DNA of 64,000 nucleotides, taken from assembly GCA_025766275.1 (NCBI GenBank), contig JAFKAC010000008.1:62001-126000 (forward strand), given 5' to 3'. This document shows positions 44,873-58,500 of this stretch, one piece after another. The stretch comes from Lactarius indigo (taxonomy: Eukaryota; Basidiomycota; Agaricomycetes; Russulales; Russulaceae). A program made the position numbers and the translations under genes. The stretch's first letter is position 1, and the number at the start of each line of letters is the position of its first letter. Under the pieces are notes generated by a model. That model was not told the origin of the DNA and did not search any database. It worked only from the letters and a program-made list of their open reading frames with translations.

Positions 44873-47800
44873 ATCGCTTCAATTCTGTCTGCCTGCTGTG
44901 TACTGAAACAATTATTCCATGACACTGGCTACCTACCCTGAGTCGATTGATATACCGGAGAAGAAGCTATGGAAGACGTATGATTACTTTTTTTTCGATC
45001 TCTGCGCACCCGAGGGTGTGCACAGCATGCTGCGCAGCGTGCCCACCGCAAACTCCCTGAACCCCCAACCCCCCCCCCCACCCCTCCGAGTTTTCCTAGA
45101 GTGAGTTATGCGGCTCGCCTTTTGCCGTGTGATGTGAAGATGTGTGAAGAACGCCACCTGTTGCTGCGCTTGCTCACGTGTCCAACCCCAACGTTACGCA
45201 TAAGTCTGGTGGGTCTTATACACGATGACCTGCGTCAAGGGGATCACTAAGCCGACAATATTGGAGTAGGCGCAGTTGGGGTGCCCATTGCCGACTGCGA
45301 ATGGCGAATGATGTAGATTGTTGACATGTCTACGATCCCATGATGGTAGGTTGAGTGTGTGAGTTTTGTCGAGAAGCGAATGTTCCATTGCGGGGCTTGT
45401 CGTATTTTCTGATCATGAACTTTACCAGTTCGGCCTTTCTTCACAAATGTCACCTGGTACTCGGCCCCGTTTCCTTTCTCCGGAAGTAACCGTGTGTTGA
45501 AGGAGGTAGGGAAAGGCGGCAAGACCTATTCGGAATTTCGTGCACGACCCCGCACCTGTTCCGGGTAACCACACAGACAATTGGGGGTACATGCACAGTA
45601 CCTTTTCGCGTCGCTAATCAGATAGCCCCCTTGAAGGTGGACAAAATCGAGCATAAAAGTAAGCAAGTAGATCCGTTGAGGGTGTTGTTAGGACGTTATA
45701 TCGGGTGAATGGCGATCATGGCGACTGCAAGCGAGATCGATGCAAAGGAGGTAGGGAAACAAGTGCAGTATCAGGCTTAATTACGGGCACGACGTAAATG
45801 CATCAAATCACAACTTGATCCCACGCCGTACACGCCATCATAACTTAACGTCTGGGAAGTCCTGGCAGCGTGCTTGGTCAAGCGGTCACCACATGACCCA
45901 TTGATTTCATTGCGGACCTGCCTACAGACAAGTCTCGTGGTCGCCAGATGTGGCACTCGGCACGTCAAGCGAATTGGTCGTGTTCCCTTAGGTACGGTAG
46001 AAGGCCTGCATGGGGCCCCTGTGACGGTCCTCTGTCCATTTCCTGCCTCTTTGACACTTCTAAATGGGGTAGGTATACATCTGGTGAATCAGTGAACACA
46101 TTGAACACGAAGCGCAGTTTCTCCATTAACACGCCCTTTTAGATCGTCTGAAAAGCGGTAAGCGACAAAAAGACAGGCAGATGCGGAACAAGGCAATTAA
46201 ACAGCTTCGGCGGCCGGTTGGAGCGTCTCAGGGACGGACAGCCGGTCCCTTCTCCCACGATGTAACGGGTAAGTAGAAAGCCCCCTGAAGAGGCGTAAAG
46301 TACCGTAGGAACTTGGAAGTGGTGCCCCTGGTAGTACACGTCGAGAAAACCAATAAGCAGACTTGCCAAAATGACTCAAATGAGAGAGTGCAGTTCGAGT
46401 AGTCCTCGCCCGGTATCTAGGTTTTTGTACCTATCTTCGTGAACCCAATCAAAAAAAAAAAAACCAATCGATTCTAGAGAATGGTACTCACTGTGGACAC
46501 GTGAGTTTAGGACGGTTCCTCAAGAAATTTACATGCAGTTTTAGGAGGGTCGCTTATCAGATATCCAGAGAAGGGCCCCACCAGTGCGGCTTGGGTATAC
46601 TGTAGTGAGCGCGTGCCACGACTGGCCATTACCTTCCCACTCTGCTGTAGACTGCACTTGGATATCCGCTCCATGGAGTTCCGCGGGTTATTCTCGTCTC
46701 CGACAGTAGGAATAGATGGTGTGGGGTCGCGTTTCATTGCCCCAAAGAAAGTTTCGTTATTCCCCTTAGCTGTCTGAGCCAATGTTGAGTACGGCGTCGG
46801 TGATCGCCGTCTTTCTCTTGGAAGCGTGTCTGGAAAGTTCTCCACGTCCAGAGGCCTGTAGAACAGGGCACGTCGAACTACTCGCTTATTGTCGAGGCGA
46901 CGCCGCTTGAGGATAGCTGTACACCCAGGGCTGCACCTTAAACATGGCTGAATTGGAATGAGTACTGGGCGTCATTGTAAGGGAGAGTTCAGCCAAGAAC
47001 CGCTCTGGGGCCTCATCGTCGTGTACTGTACGGCAACTTGGTCGGCAAGTCACATGGATGAGTCATTCCTCCCCCCCGTGTGAACAACTTGAAGGTCTTC
47101 GTGAATCGTGATGGCACCGACCTGACCGACATCTCCGACTCGACGCAGCCGATTCAACCGTGGGTGACGACCAAATATAGACCTACGAAGGGTACTACTG
47201 CCATGGATATGCATTTCCTTTGAAGTTCACGGGGAGGAAGGGCTTCCGCAGAGTCCGTGCGCCACTGGCACCTGGGAACCGCTCGTGTCATCTGGTTACC
47301 GATAGAATAGAACACTCATGGCATTGGCCGTCACTCCAACTTCCTCTCACACAAGCTCCCATGATGTTGAAGTTGGCTCGCACTGCAAACGTCTTATATT
47401 TGCTTCGTCTCGGCGTACATGAACTCGAGTCTTGGTCGGGCGGTAAAACGTATATGCTAGCTCGCGGTTGGATTATGAATTACGCTACTTCTCGCTCCCA
47501 CGGGATTGCCGAGGGCTCCGGGTTGGTCAACAGAGACGAAGAAGCATCATGTCAAGGTTGATTGTACTTCTATTCTGATATCGCGATCCCCCGTAACAAT
47601 TGTGCCGGCAGCCTCTCTCAGTTCATCACGCGGATATCACCTGTCTACAGTTGTTTGGGGCCCCTCTGTCCTTTCTCACGAAAGTCGTTGCGTGCCACGG
47701 CGCTGCTCGTGGGGATACGCCGTTCGCGCCACAGTAATCTGCAGTGGAAGGTCTGGCATTTCACGATAAAGGAAGGACTGACCCCGCAAGTTGTTCATCC

Positions 47801-50800
47801 CGCCCGCTGTGGTGATTAGTGGTTCATCGGGGCCCCCGTAAATTCGCTCATACACATTTACCCTGAGCGACGTCTTGATGTGCGTCGCCTTTGCACGAAA
47901 CAAACTTCTGTCTGTCGTCCGCTTGTCAAGGTACATTTGACATCACTCCACTGATGTCGTGGCGTTGTCAGCTGCGTTACCCTCTCGTTCGACGGAGGAA
48001 CAACAGTTCAGCTGGACGCCAGCGTATTGGACCCAAGACGGACATACGAATACTTGGAAATAATACGCCGCACCTGTTCGGCTCGACCCTTTCTTCTAAC
48101 CCCCTTCATGACCTTTTGGGAACAACCTATGTGTTTGATGCCTTTGATGTGCTTCGCTGTGACCTTTGACTGGCCGACAAGTAGTTTTATTAGCAAACAC
48201 ATGGGACATGTGGGTATCTCCTTCCTAACTCTTGCATGAAATGGGATATCATACTTCTCATTACGAATGAATAGCCTATTGTGCCACTGACTATAGATGT
48301 GTTTCCTGCACTTGTCACTCATCACTGAATTGGCTTCCAGATATGGTCACCTCCACGAAACCATGGGAACCGCCAGTAGTAAATCGACGCCCAACCTGCT
48401 GCGCAAGCCTCTAGCGGGGATAAAGTGGCATCTCGGGGATGGGGGTGCCACAATCCGGGAGGCGCGCATGCATGTGCGAGCGTAATTTTTTCTCTGCACT
48501 GGACATCCAATTGCCTAAACCTAGACTTGTCCATGCGTCCCTTGCACAGTGAATTTCATCACTGCGCGCTGCGGTCGGGCTCAGGCGTTGCCGCTCACCG
48601 TGTCTGCTTCGCAGAGACCACCCAAGGGGGATGAAATTCGACACATGCTCCGCGACCCACAAGCGCCGTTCTGCTCTTCTGACGGTACCCGCCCACGAGC
48701 TGCACTGATCCTGTGACTTGCTCTGATCCCCCTCCCTTTCTTCGGTACGATCGAAAGTGTTGTAGCGCCCTGTTGGTCAAAACAATAACCCCCTCAGGAC
48801 CATCAATTGCTACAACGGGCGAACCTGTTAGGGGATATAGATCCGTGTCTTCGTTGGACCCTCAGAGCAAGTGCTACAACTGCGAGGCAGAGCGCCTAAT
48901 TGACTGCCTAGTCAGCATGACTCCAGGAAGCGCCGTTGGGGAATGGAGGTCAGCTGATGGCCAATTGTGGCCGCAATGGAGTGGCCCAGACACAAGACCC
49001 AAGGCTGTGGGAAGGGTGGGAAGCTTAGAAAGGATACCGAAAATCCCAGCGAATCTTCGAACTCTTTGATAGTATTCGGGATTTGGGCGTCATTGCGGTG
49101 GTCCAGTCCGAAGATAAAGCCGTTGCATGCCCGATAAAGGACCGCTGTAAGGGTGTCCAGTCTAACGGATGGCGTCTACCCACACGAAAAGTGGAAAGGT
49201 AAATAGAAGAATGACAACAGTATGGAACATACCCCAGTGAACTAAATTTGTGCGCGCACCTAGGACGTGGGACAAGTGACATAGTGGAGCCTGTAAGCTA
49301 GCTCACATTGAATAAGCGATGTAATAGCACAGGTCCGACGGCTGATTGTACTGCCGGCTGGAGAAGGGGGTGAGGTTCAGTGGTTCACCAGCTCAAGAGA
49401 AAATGAAATTTTTTTATAAAAGCAACAAACAAAAGGTTGTTCGGATCGTCAAGGATGACAGTGATGAGACAGAAACACGTGAAGTAGACGTGTCGTCGGG
49501 AAATAGATCACCCGTTATGTTTCATGGGGTTTGGGGGAATAAAGTACACATAGACCCCGAGAAATCAAGGGCACAGAGATGCGCCGAGAAAGAGTGTCCT
49601 GCATTAAAGGATGCGTTTCTAACACGTTGGAAGGGCGGCCCTAGGAATGTTGTAAGTGGGAAGGGACCCACACCTCGACAGCGTCTTTGCACAGCCAACA
49701 CAGCAACACGAAGAAGATGAGCAAGCAATCAACCTATTACAGTGCCCCCGCAGTCTTGATCCACGTTTTGAGTGCATGGTCCTGCACAGGATTCCGACCG
49801 CCGTGTGGAGGCCACTACAGCATAACCGGAGCAGCATGGCATCAGAGTGTACCAGCGTCGTCTCGATTCCATTGATCTACATTCTACATGCGACTGACTT
49901 GAAGTCGGAACACACCGACACGCGGACTTGACCTTGATCCAACGCGTTTCTCTGCACCCTCGATTGAAAACTGTCGTAGATCGCATGGAACATAGGGCCC
50001 CTTCAGGAGCACCCAGGAATCCCATGCGAATCGACGCAAATGCGAGACAGGAAACGAACACGCTGCACGTGCCACACGAGTGTGTTGTGTTGTCGCCAAC
50101 TTTGGACCATAAGTAAATGATCGCACGATCGGAGCCTGGCAGCAGGCAGCTTCCCTCCGGTTCAATCGGCGCCGCCATCCAGAAGCAGGCAACGTACCCT
50201 GGATGACCAAATCCGGTTCGGGACCAAAGGGGAAAATAATCAAGACAATAGAGGAAGCCCCGGGGACACGTGTATGACGTGCGGTCTCAACGATCTCAAC
50301 AACGATGTAATTCACAAGTATAGAAGCAGCTCCGGAGTCTCGGTGGACTCGGGTACAAATTAGGCCCTGTCGCGGCGTCAGCGCGGTGGGCGCAGCATGG
50401 AAGCTGTTTAGCGCCATCCGCAAGGCTGCTCCCACTCTAAACGATGAGCCCTATCATGGATCATGGACGCTGGCGACAGCCTCATGTCCTTGCTTCCCGT
50501 TATCTGCCTTCTCATTCAGGTATGTCCCAAGTTTTTTTTCTCTTGGGACCCTGATGTCGTGCGGTGATAGAAGACCCACTTGACTGGGACTCGAGTTGGT
50601 AAATGAGAACTCTATGAGGAGAAATTGGTGCACTCGAGGAGATTCCGTGTGCTGTTTCGGAGGCTTCCCAATTTATGTTAATAACAGGCATCCGATATAT
50701 GATCGCACGGGAAGAATAATGCGCCGTGTGCACCCATCGAGTTCCAGGCCAATCTTCCTTATGGCCAGATATTCGGCGCAATAATCGGAGTGAACTCGAG

Positions 50801-53800
50801 CCGAATTTCGACGGCGTATCCCTGCCCCAATCAAGAAGACAGTGCTTCGGATTGCGTATAATTGGAAGCTTACTCTCGCAGCGAAGTCCAAGGTGTACCA
50901 AATTGTCTACTTCCCGGAAGAGGCAGGTCTTCTGCGTTACACCAGCATTTTTTATCCGAAGTTGTTGATGTCTTTTAACTGACTTTCCTAAACCGTCAGA
51001 CGAGTATAAGCCAATCTGACTTCGTTTAGCAGTTATCCCGGCGGCGCCGAAAATGTGCAGGCGAGCCGAAGTTCCGAATGCGACCCTTCTTGATTGCTGT
51101 CAAGCGAGGGGATATTGGTGTAACCAATTGTGGTGTGGGACAGCCCATACGTACCAGTCCTATTAACACTGCAGAACCCTTGTTCCCTCTCTGCCTTCCT
51201 GCCTTGGTCTAAGGAATTTGTCATGCTTACTGTGGCTACTCATCTTCTGTGGTGTTTTTTTTGTTTTATTTTTCTGGCAAGCGGCATTTTAAGTTTGGCA
51301 GACGAGGGTCTCCGTGTGTGGCGCTGAGGCGAGCGCTTGAGCTTGATATGGGGTGAGAACTTGAATGGCACCATCCTTCCTCCGAATGACTAGACGTGCG
51401 GTCTTCACATCCTCGCATTGTATCCAGCTGGTTTTTTTTGACCCGGCAAATTACTTAGAGGACTGCCGACTTCAGAAGTTCAGGAAATTGCTTACCAGAT
51501 ATCCGGGGATCTGGCTTCGGCTGCAAGGTGCTCCGCAAAAATTTCGTAATTGATGACCGATACGGGTCACATTCGCTAATTACCTCCCTTTTTCCGGCAT
51601 TGGCCTATGACAGCTGAGATGTGAAAGCAGGCTCTGGGGCCGACATGACCAATTCGCCGGCAAACTGAGTTCAATGATTGTCACTGCTAATCCGGGCGCT
51701 GACATTGAGCGTCACGACCAATGAGGCCACCATGCATGTTTCTGAGTCTGTTACCAGTCTCATATCGATAAACTGTGAAAGAGAGTCAATGCGTACCATC
51801 GACCTGAGGACGAGACTGAGGTTGCTGCCAACTGAGTACCATCGCAACATTCATCAATGAACGTTAAGCCAGAGTTACGTCGGGATGGAGCTGAAACAAT
51901 GAATTACGTAATGATGAACTGAGTTGAACTCGCACGTGTAATGACCTTTCTCATATGTTGCACCTTCACACTGATCAGAATTGTCCAAAATTGTCAGAAT
52001 TGCATCGCTCGATTGGACATCGTTTTCGAGGGCAAGGCGCAGGGTACCTGGGTAAGGGAAACACGGAGTGGAGTATGACGGAAAACAATTTGCACTACTG
52101 CCGGCAAATGTGTTTAACCACGGAGGAAACGGCATTGTTGTAATGCGACGAGAAAGCTGCACCTCAGTAGGGTGGTTGTGCGTTAATGATCAACACATTG
52201 AAAGCACGCCGCAGAGGAGCATGCATCGCCTGGCCAGCTATACGGCTCCCGGCGCGACAAAAATTTCGGGGGGACGACCAAACGAGAACCAAGAGGTAAT
52301 AAGACAACATGTTGCGCTGCGACGGGGATTTCCCTTACCAGTAGTACTCAAGGAGAGACAAACTCCGAGAATCCCCACTGGACACATGGAAGGCCACAGA
52401 CCAGGTGAGACGATCCCCTATTCGTGGATATTCAGGATTCAGATTCTTGACAACGAGGCAACGAAAGCTGTGCGAGAAACGTGTTTACAAGTTCCGCGAG
52501 GCGCAATTTGTTGACAGAAGCCACCTGTTTTGCACAGCGTGGGCACAGCATACGCTGTTGTCGGAGTGGTATCACCCCTGGCGTTCTCGACGAAGCACAG
52601 TCCGTTCGGGCCTGATTCGAGTCACAAGCGACGGGGACCTCCGGGACGGAATGGGCAGGAGTAAGCGCCACGGAGTGGGGCAGAAAGAGAGCTCAGGTTC
52701 GAATACAATATTGGGCTGGTGGTAATCGAGACCGGATAGCCCCCTGACATTGTCAATCATTGGGAGCAATGAACTTTCCATTTAGAGGAATATGGGGCTT
52801 GGTTTATGCATTCAGTTACACTGTGGAATGATGACACTGGTGCCGTGCAACCGAAAGGGATGAAAGAGTCCTTCTATATATAGACGAAAATGGGTTGTAC
52901 GGAAGTGGTTGCGATGAGTATTAATGTTCGATCGCGGTACAAGAAAACAAAGAGACGATTCCTGTGGGCTGCCAGTAGTGATATGCGTGGCGTGCATAGC
53001 AACTGAAGACAAGGCAAGGGTGAGTAACCCACGTTGTAAGAAAGGGGGAGGGTAGGGCTAGATCCGTATCTGCGAATGGAACCACCTGGCGATGCTACAC
53101 ACGTTGAGGGTGGGAGAGATGTGCAAGGCGCAAGTGGCGGTGGGAGACACGTGGCGCGGCGACAAGAGCTTATGGTGGGAGGAGGTGCCGGATAAGGGAT
53201 TATTGCCCCAGGTTGTCGGGACAAATTTGCAGGATATTGATCTCATTTAATTTGTGAGAGAGTGACGGTTTTGAACGGGCCGTGAGGAGAGAGGCGCGCT
53301 GGGCAAAATAAATTTGAATTGGCAATAGGATCTGATGGAGACGCGTTCTAAAGAGAATTCTGGAAGGGGAATCTGGATGACGTTTTGTCAGCGGCGGAAG
53401 GGAACACGGAGAGCCGGGGATCGGGCGGGATATGTGATTGGGGGAGTGGAAAGAGAGATCTGATCTGAAGAATGGGCTGTCTGTTGCGAAAGGGAACGAA
53501 TCAGGTGCTTCTCTCTCGTGGCTCAGTGTACGCCATGCCAGTGAGCGTCGGATATGTATAGCTCTCGTCCCGTCTCGGCTGCTTCTTCCTTGCCCTCTGT
53601 CTTTTCTCCCCTTGGGTGCACTACTTGATGCTACTCCTCCGACACAACTCTTCGCTCCCCGATCTGGACGCTTCATCTTTCCGCCTTCGTTCGTCCTCCT
53701 ATCCAAGCTACAACACCATTCCATCTAAACAGTTCACGACTTCTCCTTCCGAGGAAATACTGTCCAACTATGTACATACGACTCCTCCGTCACAACCTCC

Positions 53801-53807
53801 TCTCTCC
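44873..53807. other. 8.9-kb gene-poor block
   Basis: No gene could be supported. Open frames are short, mostly lack ATG starts and show no family motif. The most protein-like piece is on the minus strand at about 46905-46507, reading LKRRRLDNKRVVRRALFYRP and then DVENFPDTLPRERRRSPTP; it has no clear ATG and ends at a stop. A homopolymer C run lies near 45070-45082 and an A run near 46450. The last 400 bases before 53808 are CT-rich and belong to the Con7 promoter/leader. No LTRs, inverted repeats or transposase/reverse transcriptase motifs were noticed. Confidence 0.5.
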
Positions 53808-55529
53808 ATGTATTCATCATCTCAGGATCAGCGCGACAACTCTCTCGTAGACCCGTGGCTCCCTGCCCCCGCTTCCGCCGGTGTTTCTCAACCTGTCGAC
53901 TCTACCCACCCCGCACCCTCGCACAATATCTCCAGGTCTACCTATTCACCTCCTCATCCATCCAGCACCAGTCTCGACGATCCCACGCGTCACGCGCGCT
54001 TCCTTCACACTCCCAGCGGCAGCTCTTCCGCCCGGCAATCATTTTCTTCCCATCAGCCCCCCGTTTCACTGAACCGGCATCTCTCTGAACCCAATATACG
54101 GGCGGTCACACAGCAGTCCGGCCACAACTACTCGTTACCAACTGTAACGGAGCAACGCTATCAACAGGAACGGAGGCAACACCACAGCTTCCAGCACGGT
54201 GTTTTACCGTCGCCGAGTTCTGCCTCATTTTCGGTTGATCAGAGACCGAGCACCGCAGGCTCTGCGACTAGCTCGGGATGGGACCGCCGGGACGTTCGTG
54301 CGGAACCCTCACAGGGTGCGCACACTTCACTCCATTGTGATCCTCGTCGATCTTAATGAACTTCCCTCTTTCAGATTTACCTCCGATCGCGTCAGGGTAT
54401 CACCATACTCCCCCGGACTCGCGATACCCCCCCACGTTCTCCAATCCGTTCAATGATAGCGTTGGCGATGGGCGGCCGAGATCCTCTGGTTTCGGTGCCG
54501 CTGATCCACTTCTCCCCCCTGAGTCGACTCAAAGTCGCTTGCACTCTCCTGGATTCTCGTCCCTCATCCCGATCGCACGTCAAGCGGCCTCTGAGGAAGA
54601 GCACGACTCTTCACCACCGGACCCGTCTGTGTCCAAGACGTACTCATTTGTGTCTCTTCCTGGAAACGCAGTGAGAAAGCGTCCCCGTCGACGCTACGAC
54701 GAGATCGAGCGTCTCTACCATTGCTCTTGGACAGGCTGTACTAAGAGCTATGGTACCCTCAATCACCTCAACGCACACATAGTTATGCAGCGCCATGGGA
54801 ATAAGCGAACTCCTGCTGGTAAGATTTAGGATTCTCGTTTACCACCAAACCTGACGTCTGACGGGATGTCGACCAGAATTTAAGGAGCTCAGAAAGCAAT
54901 GGCGTAAGGCTAAAAAGGACGAATCAGAACGTTTGGCACGGCTAGATCGGACTGAGGATCGCTACAAGATTGGCTCAGAGCATTCGACAATGCAGTACCC
55001 CCCTCAGCCGTATGAGCGGCATCACAGGTCCTATTCTTATGGTAGACCGCCGCTTTATGGCCCTGGCGTACCGGGGCCTGAGATGGAACACCAGTCGACT
55101 GTCGGCGATACCCCACCAAGGTACCCATTAAGCTCTGAGACCTCTTCGATGCGCCCCCAGCCCATCCAGCCGTACGGGTACTCCGTATCTAGCGCAACTC
55201 ATTCGCTCTATCCCGTCGCGCCAGCTACGCCGATCTCGCCAACTTGGCCTGAGCAGTCCACTCAATACGAGGGTAGCACACCCCCCCACCCTGGTCCAGC
55301 ACCCGGCCACCCGCATTTACCGGCACAGGCTGTGTATGAATACGAGAGGGAACGTCACGCCCAGCCCTGGACCTCGCCATCTCACGCTACATCCTCGCGT
55401 CCTGTACCTTCGTACGAGGTGTCGCCCTCGTATGCTCAACACCGGGTCAACACTCTTCCCCCAGACAGTACTCTTCTGACACCGCTTCCGGGCTACCAAC
55501 AGTCCACCTACGCTAGAAACCGAGTATGA
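53808..55529 (+). CDS. Con7-like C2H2 zinc-finger transcription factor
   Basis: Nuclear DNA-binding regulator; Con7 in Magnaporthe controls conidiation and cell-wall and infection genes. Exons 53808-54315, 54375-54818 and 54877-55529 give 534 aa in frame. The diagnostic block starts at KTYSFVSLPG, continues KRPRRRYDEIERLYHC, and contains one C2H2 finger with spacing C-x4-C-x12-H-x5-H (CSWTGC ... LNAHIVMQRH). It is followed by GNKRTPAEFKELRKQWRKAKK, the basic helical extension typical of this family. Both flanks are disordered and rich in Ser, Pro, Gln and Tyr, with repeated PPxY-like and aromatic-Pro motifs, consistent with activation regions. A long CT-rich leader precedes the start. An in-frame ATG at 53628 would add 60 residues but lies next to the pyrimidine tract where transcription probably starts. 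Confidence 0.9.
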
Positions 55530-58500
55530 AGAAGACTATGATAGCAAGCAGCAATTTTGGACTGAGCAACAACACTAAATGTGGGCTGACTCTACTAAGA
55601 GGACGCCCGTCATCTTTTCGACGTTCTTGTTTCATCCCATTATTTTTTTCATTATTCGTTTTCCATTGACGGGTTTTGTGATTGCACAACTTATCTTAGG
55701 GCACCCCCGACTCCGTCTTAAACATCCTCATTAGTCTGCGTACTTCCATACTCTACCCTCATAGCCTCTTCGTTCTACTCTCGCAACTGCTATTGTACCT
55801 TAATGCCATTTAAACCGCACTATCGCTCTCTCCGCCACAAGTTCATTGTCCACAATTATATGTTATGGTATGCTGCACATAGTTCTCGTCTACACATCCT
55901 ACTACTTACTTCGCCGTATAACTGTCTGGCTGAGCCAATGTTGTCATGTATATTAATTATTCACCCTCTCGCGTGCTGGCAGAAAGAAATACACACCCTC
56001 ATCTGTACATGCATCTCATGATCGCGACGTCATGTGAAAAGGGCTTCTGTGTATGCGGGACATCTGCCAGCCACTCACCTCAGCGAATGATTTGCGCGTC
56101 AAAGGTGATCGAACCGGCACTCGGTTCACACGGCATAGGGTTCACACGGCATAAGAATGTGATATCACACCAAGGGGGGTTCGTCGCGACGCGTGAAGAG
56201 CAGGATGATTGGCAGCGAGCTGAAACACGTCGCTTCGTGTCAGCTGTCAAAACCATGCGCACGCTCCCGAGAAGTGTGCACCCGACCAGAGAGTTCAACA
56301 TGCAGTCACGCGCGCCAAATGGTTTTTGAAAATGGGGGAGAATAGCCGCCGCCGAAAGTCCACAGTACATAAATCCTTCATAAACAGTCACTGGAAATGA
56401 CGTTACTTCGGTGCTGGTATCGTGTGCTCGTTTGTATTGTAGCCGAGTTCTCGGTATTATTGCTCATACTGAACGCTGGGCCACCCTAGATACTAAGGAC
56501 GTGAAATAGAAGTGGAAAATAACCAAAAAAAAAAATGATAAACAACAAGGGCACGCGTCTCGCAACAGGTTCGGACAGAACCCCAAGGGACCCCGGTGCC
56601 TACACCACCTACACTTTTTTTAGCCTAGACAACCGAGACGAGATTCGAACGAAGGTGGACTGTCAACCTTTTTTTTTATGTTGACACAATAATTAATACC
56701 TGAATTGTGGCTGTCCTGTCGGAGAGGTCGGAGAGGAAGGGGGGTGGTGAACGGATGCAAAAGCGATCGGCGGCGATCGTGTGGTGAGCAGCAGCGGGCT
56801 GATAAGGGGAAGACCCCGAAGGAACGGCGGCGGTGATGTCCAGCAGCGGACGAGTGTGACCGAGTCCGAGAGCACGTTGGAGTAAACTTTTGGTCAACGG
56901 GTCGATCGACAAGGGCGAGCAAGGTGCAGGTTGAACATTGCGCCTGTAACTGATCGAATTGTGTATTTTAAAAAAGAAGAAAAAAAAAAAAGGTTCGTCG
57001 ATGACCAGTCCAGCCTATGACAGTTGTGTTGGGGGGGGGGGAGTGCGTAAAATTACACGCAATTGATGTGGGGGCGTAACGCGCGCCAGAGCGTCGAGTG
57101 CAACTTCTGGGAGGGCGTAATTGTACTGCGTACCCCACACTTCAGCACGATGCACCGAAGCGTGCTTCGGAGCGCTAGGTTTGCTGTCTCAAGAGATTTC
57201 ACATCGCGCGTATGGTAAAGGATACGTAAGAGGGACAGCAAGTCCGGCCTGCCGACAGGAGTTGTGGAGGCCACCACACACCCTGGGCGCTTGGAGTGAA
57301 AAGCGCGCACAAGCGTTGACTGAGAATTCGATCGTGACTTTTTCCATCGCCATGGAAGAAGTGATGATAGCGCCGGTCAGACAAATGCAGGACTAGTAAC
57401 AGATTGAGCGGGACGGAATGGGACGCTGGTGGCCTAGACCGTCACGCGAAAATACAGCTTGCTCGTCGAAAAAAAAAAAAAAGGCAGAGGAGAGAAAGAA
57501 GCCCCGGGCGCCGCAGATCATGTAGCCGCATATGTCCCGGCCCGAGAGTGGAAATCAAAAACAAAAGATCGGTCCAAAAAAGGGATGATGAAAGCCAAGC
57601 CATCGAGTCGACGATCTGATGCCGGCAGGGGGGGGGGCACACTTCTTCGGCAAAGAGAGGGATTTCGCCGTCCTCGTGGAGCCTTCTTTCTACTCACGGC
57701 CAACCACCGTACGGCCATGGGAAAACTTTCTCACACACACCCACAACTCCCAAAGTCCGACATTTCAGAGAAGGGAAGGGGGTGGGCAAAACACGGAAAC
57801 GGTCGCCAAAATGACATTACACACTCAATTGGGCGGCAAATGCACTGCACCCGGAAATTTCAATGCGGCGAAAAATAGAACAGGAAGTTCCAGCGGCCAA
57901 ACAAGCGCCCCAACGAGACGAGCGGTCATACCTCTCTCCACCACGAAGACGTCTTCTGTTAACTCGCGCGCATCGGCAAACCTTGGTTTCACTAGCTTCA
58001 CTTCTTCCAATGGGCCCACCACACAAGAATAGAAATTCCGCTATCGTCACCATTGGAAATTTGGAATGATGAAGACGGTAGGTTGGAAGACAACCAAATA
58101 CAGGAAGCCCACTCTGTCGCAGTCGCAGGAAGAAAATGTGGGTGTCGTTACGGGAATCACACACAGGGGAGATTGAACAAGGTTCAGAGACCAAAGGTGG
58201 TTGTACGGCGTTGACAAAGATATCCCGTAAGCAAATGACGATATCAGACTCCGTTCGCCCTGCATGCATTACAATTCTTTCTACTGCGGCTTCTGCTAAT
58301 GTTTGTTGCCTTCCTTTACGATTGTGATTGGCGTTGTTTTCTGATGCGGCGTGTGATCGTCAACCCGAAAGCCTATAATGGGAAGGAAGCGCAGAATTAG
58401 CTTCGATGCTGTACAGTGCACAAGCTTCTAGTTCATGTTACCCACTCAAGCTCGGCTCGAGTTACAGTATCTGCTTTCCACCATCCATCTTCATCGCCTT

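Noticed and set aside
52068..52725. Plus-strand frames in the 52-kb region
   Set aside because: They lack ATG starts, overlap other frames and match no family.
53200..53724. Minus-strand 174-codon frame upstream of Con7
   Set aside because: Antisense to the CT-rich promoter/leader and 5' end of the Con7-like gene; no ATG-led coding logic or motif.
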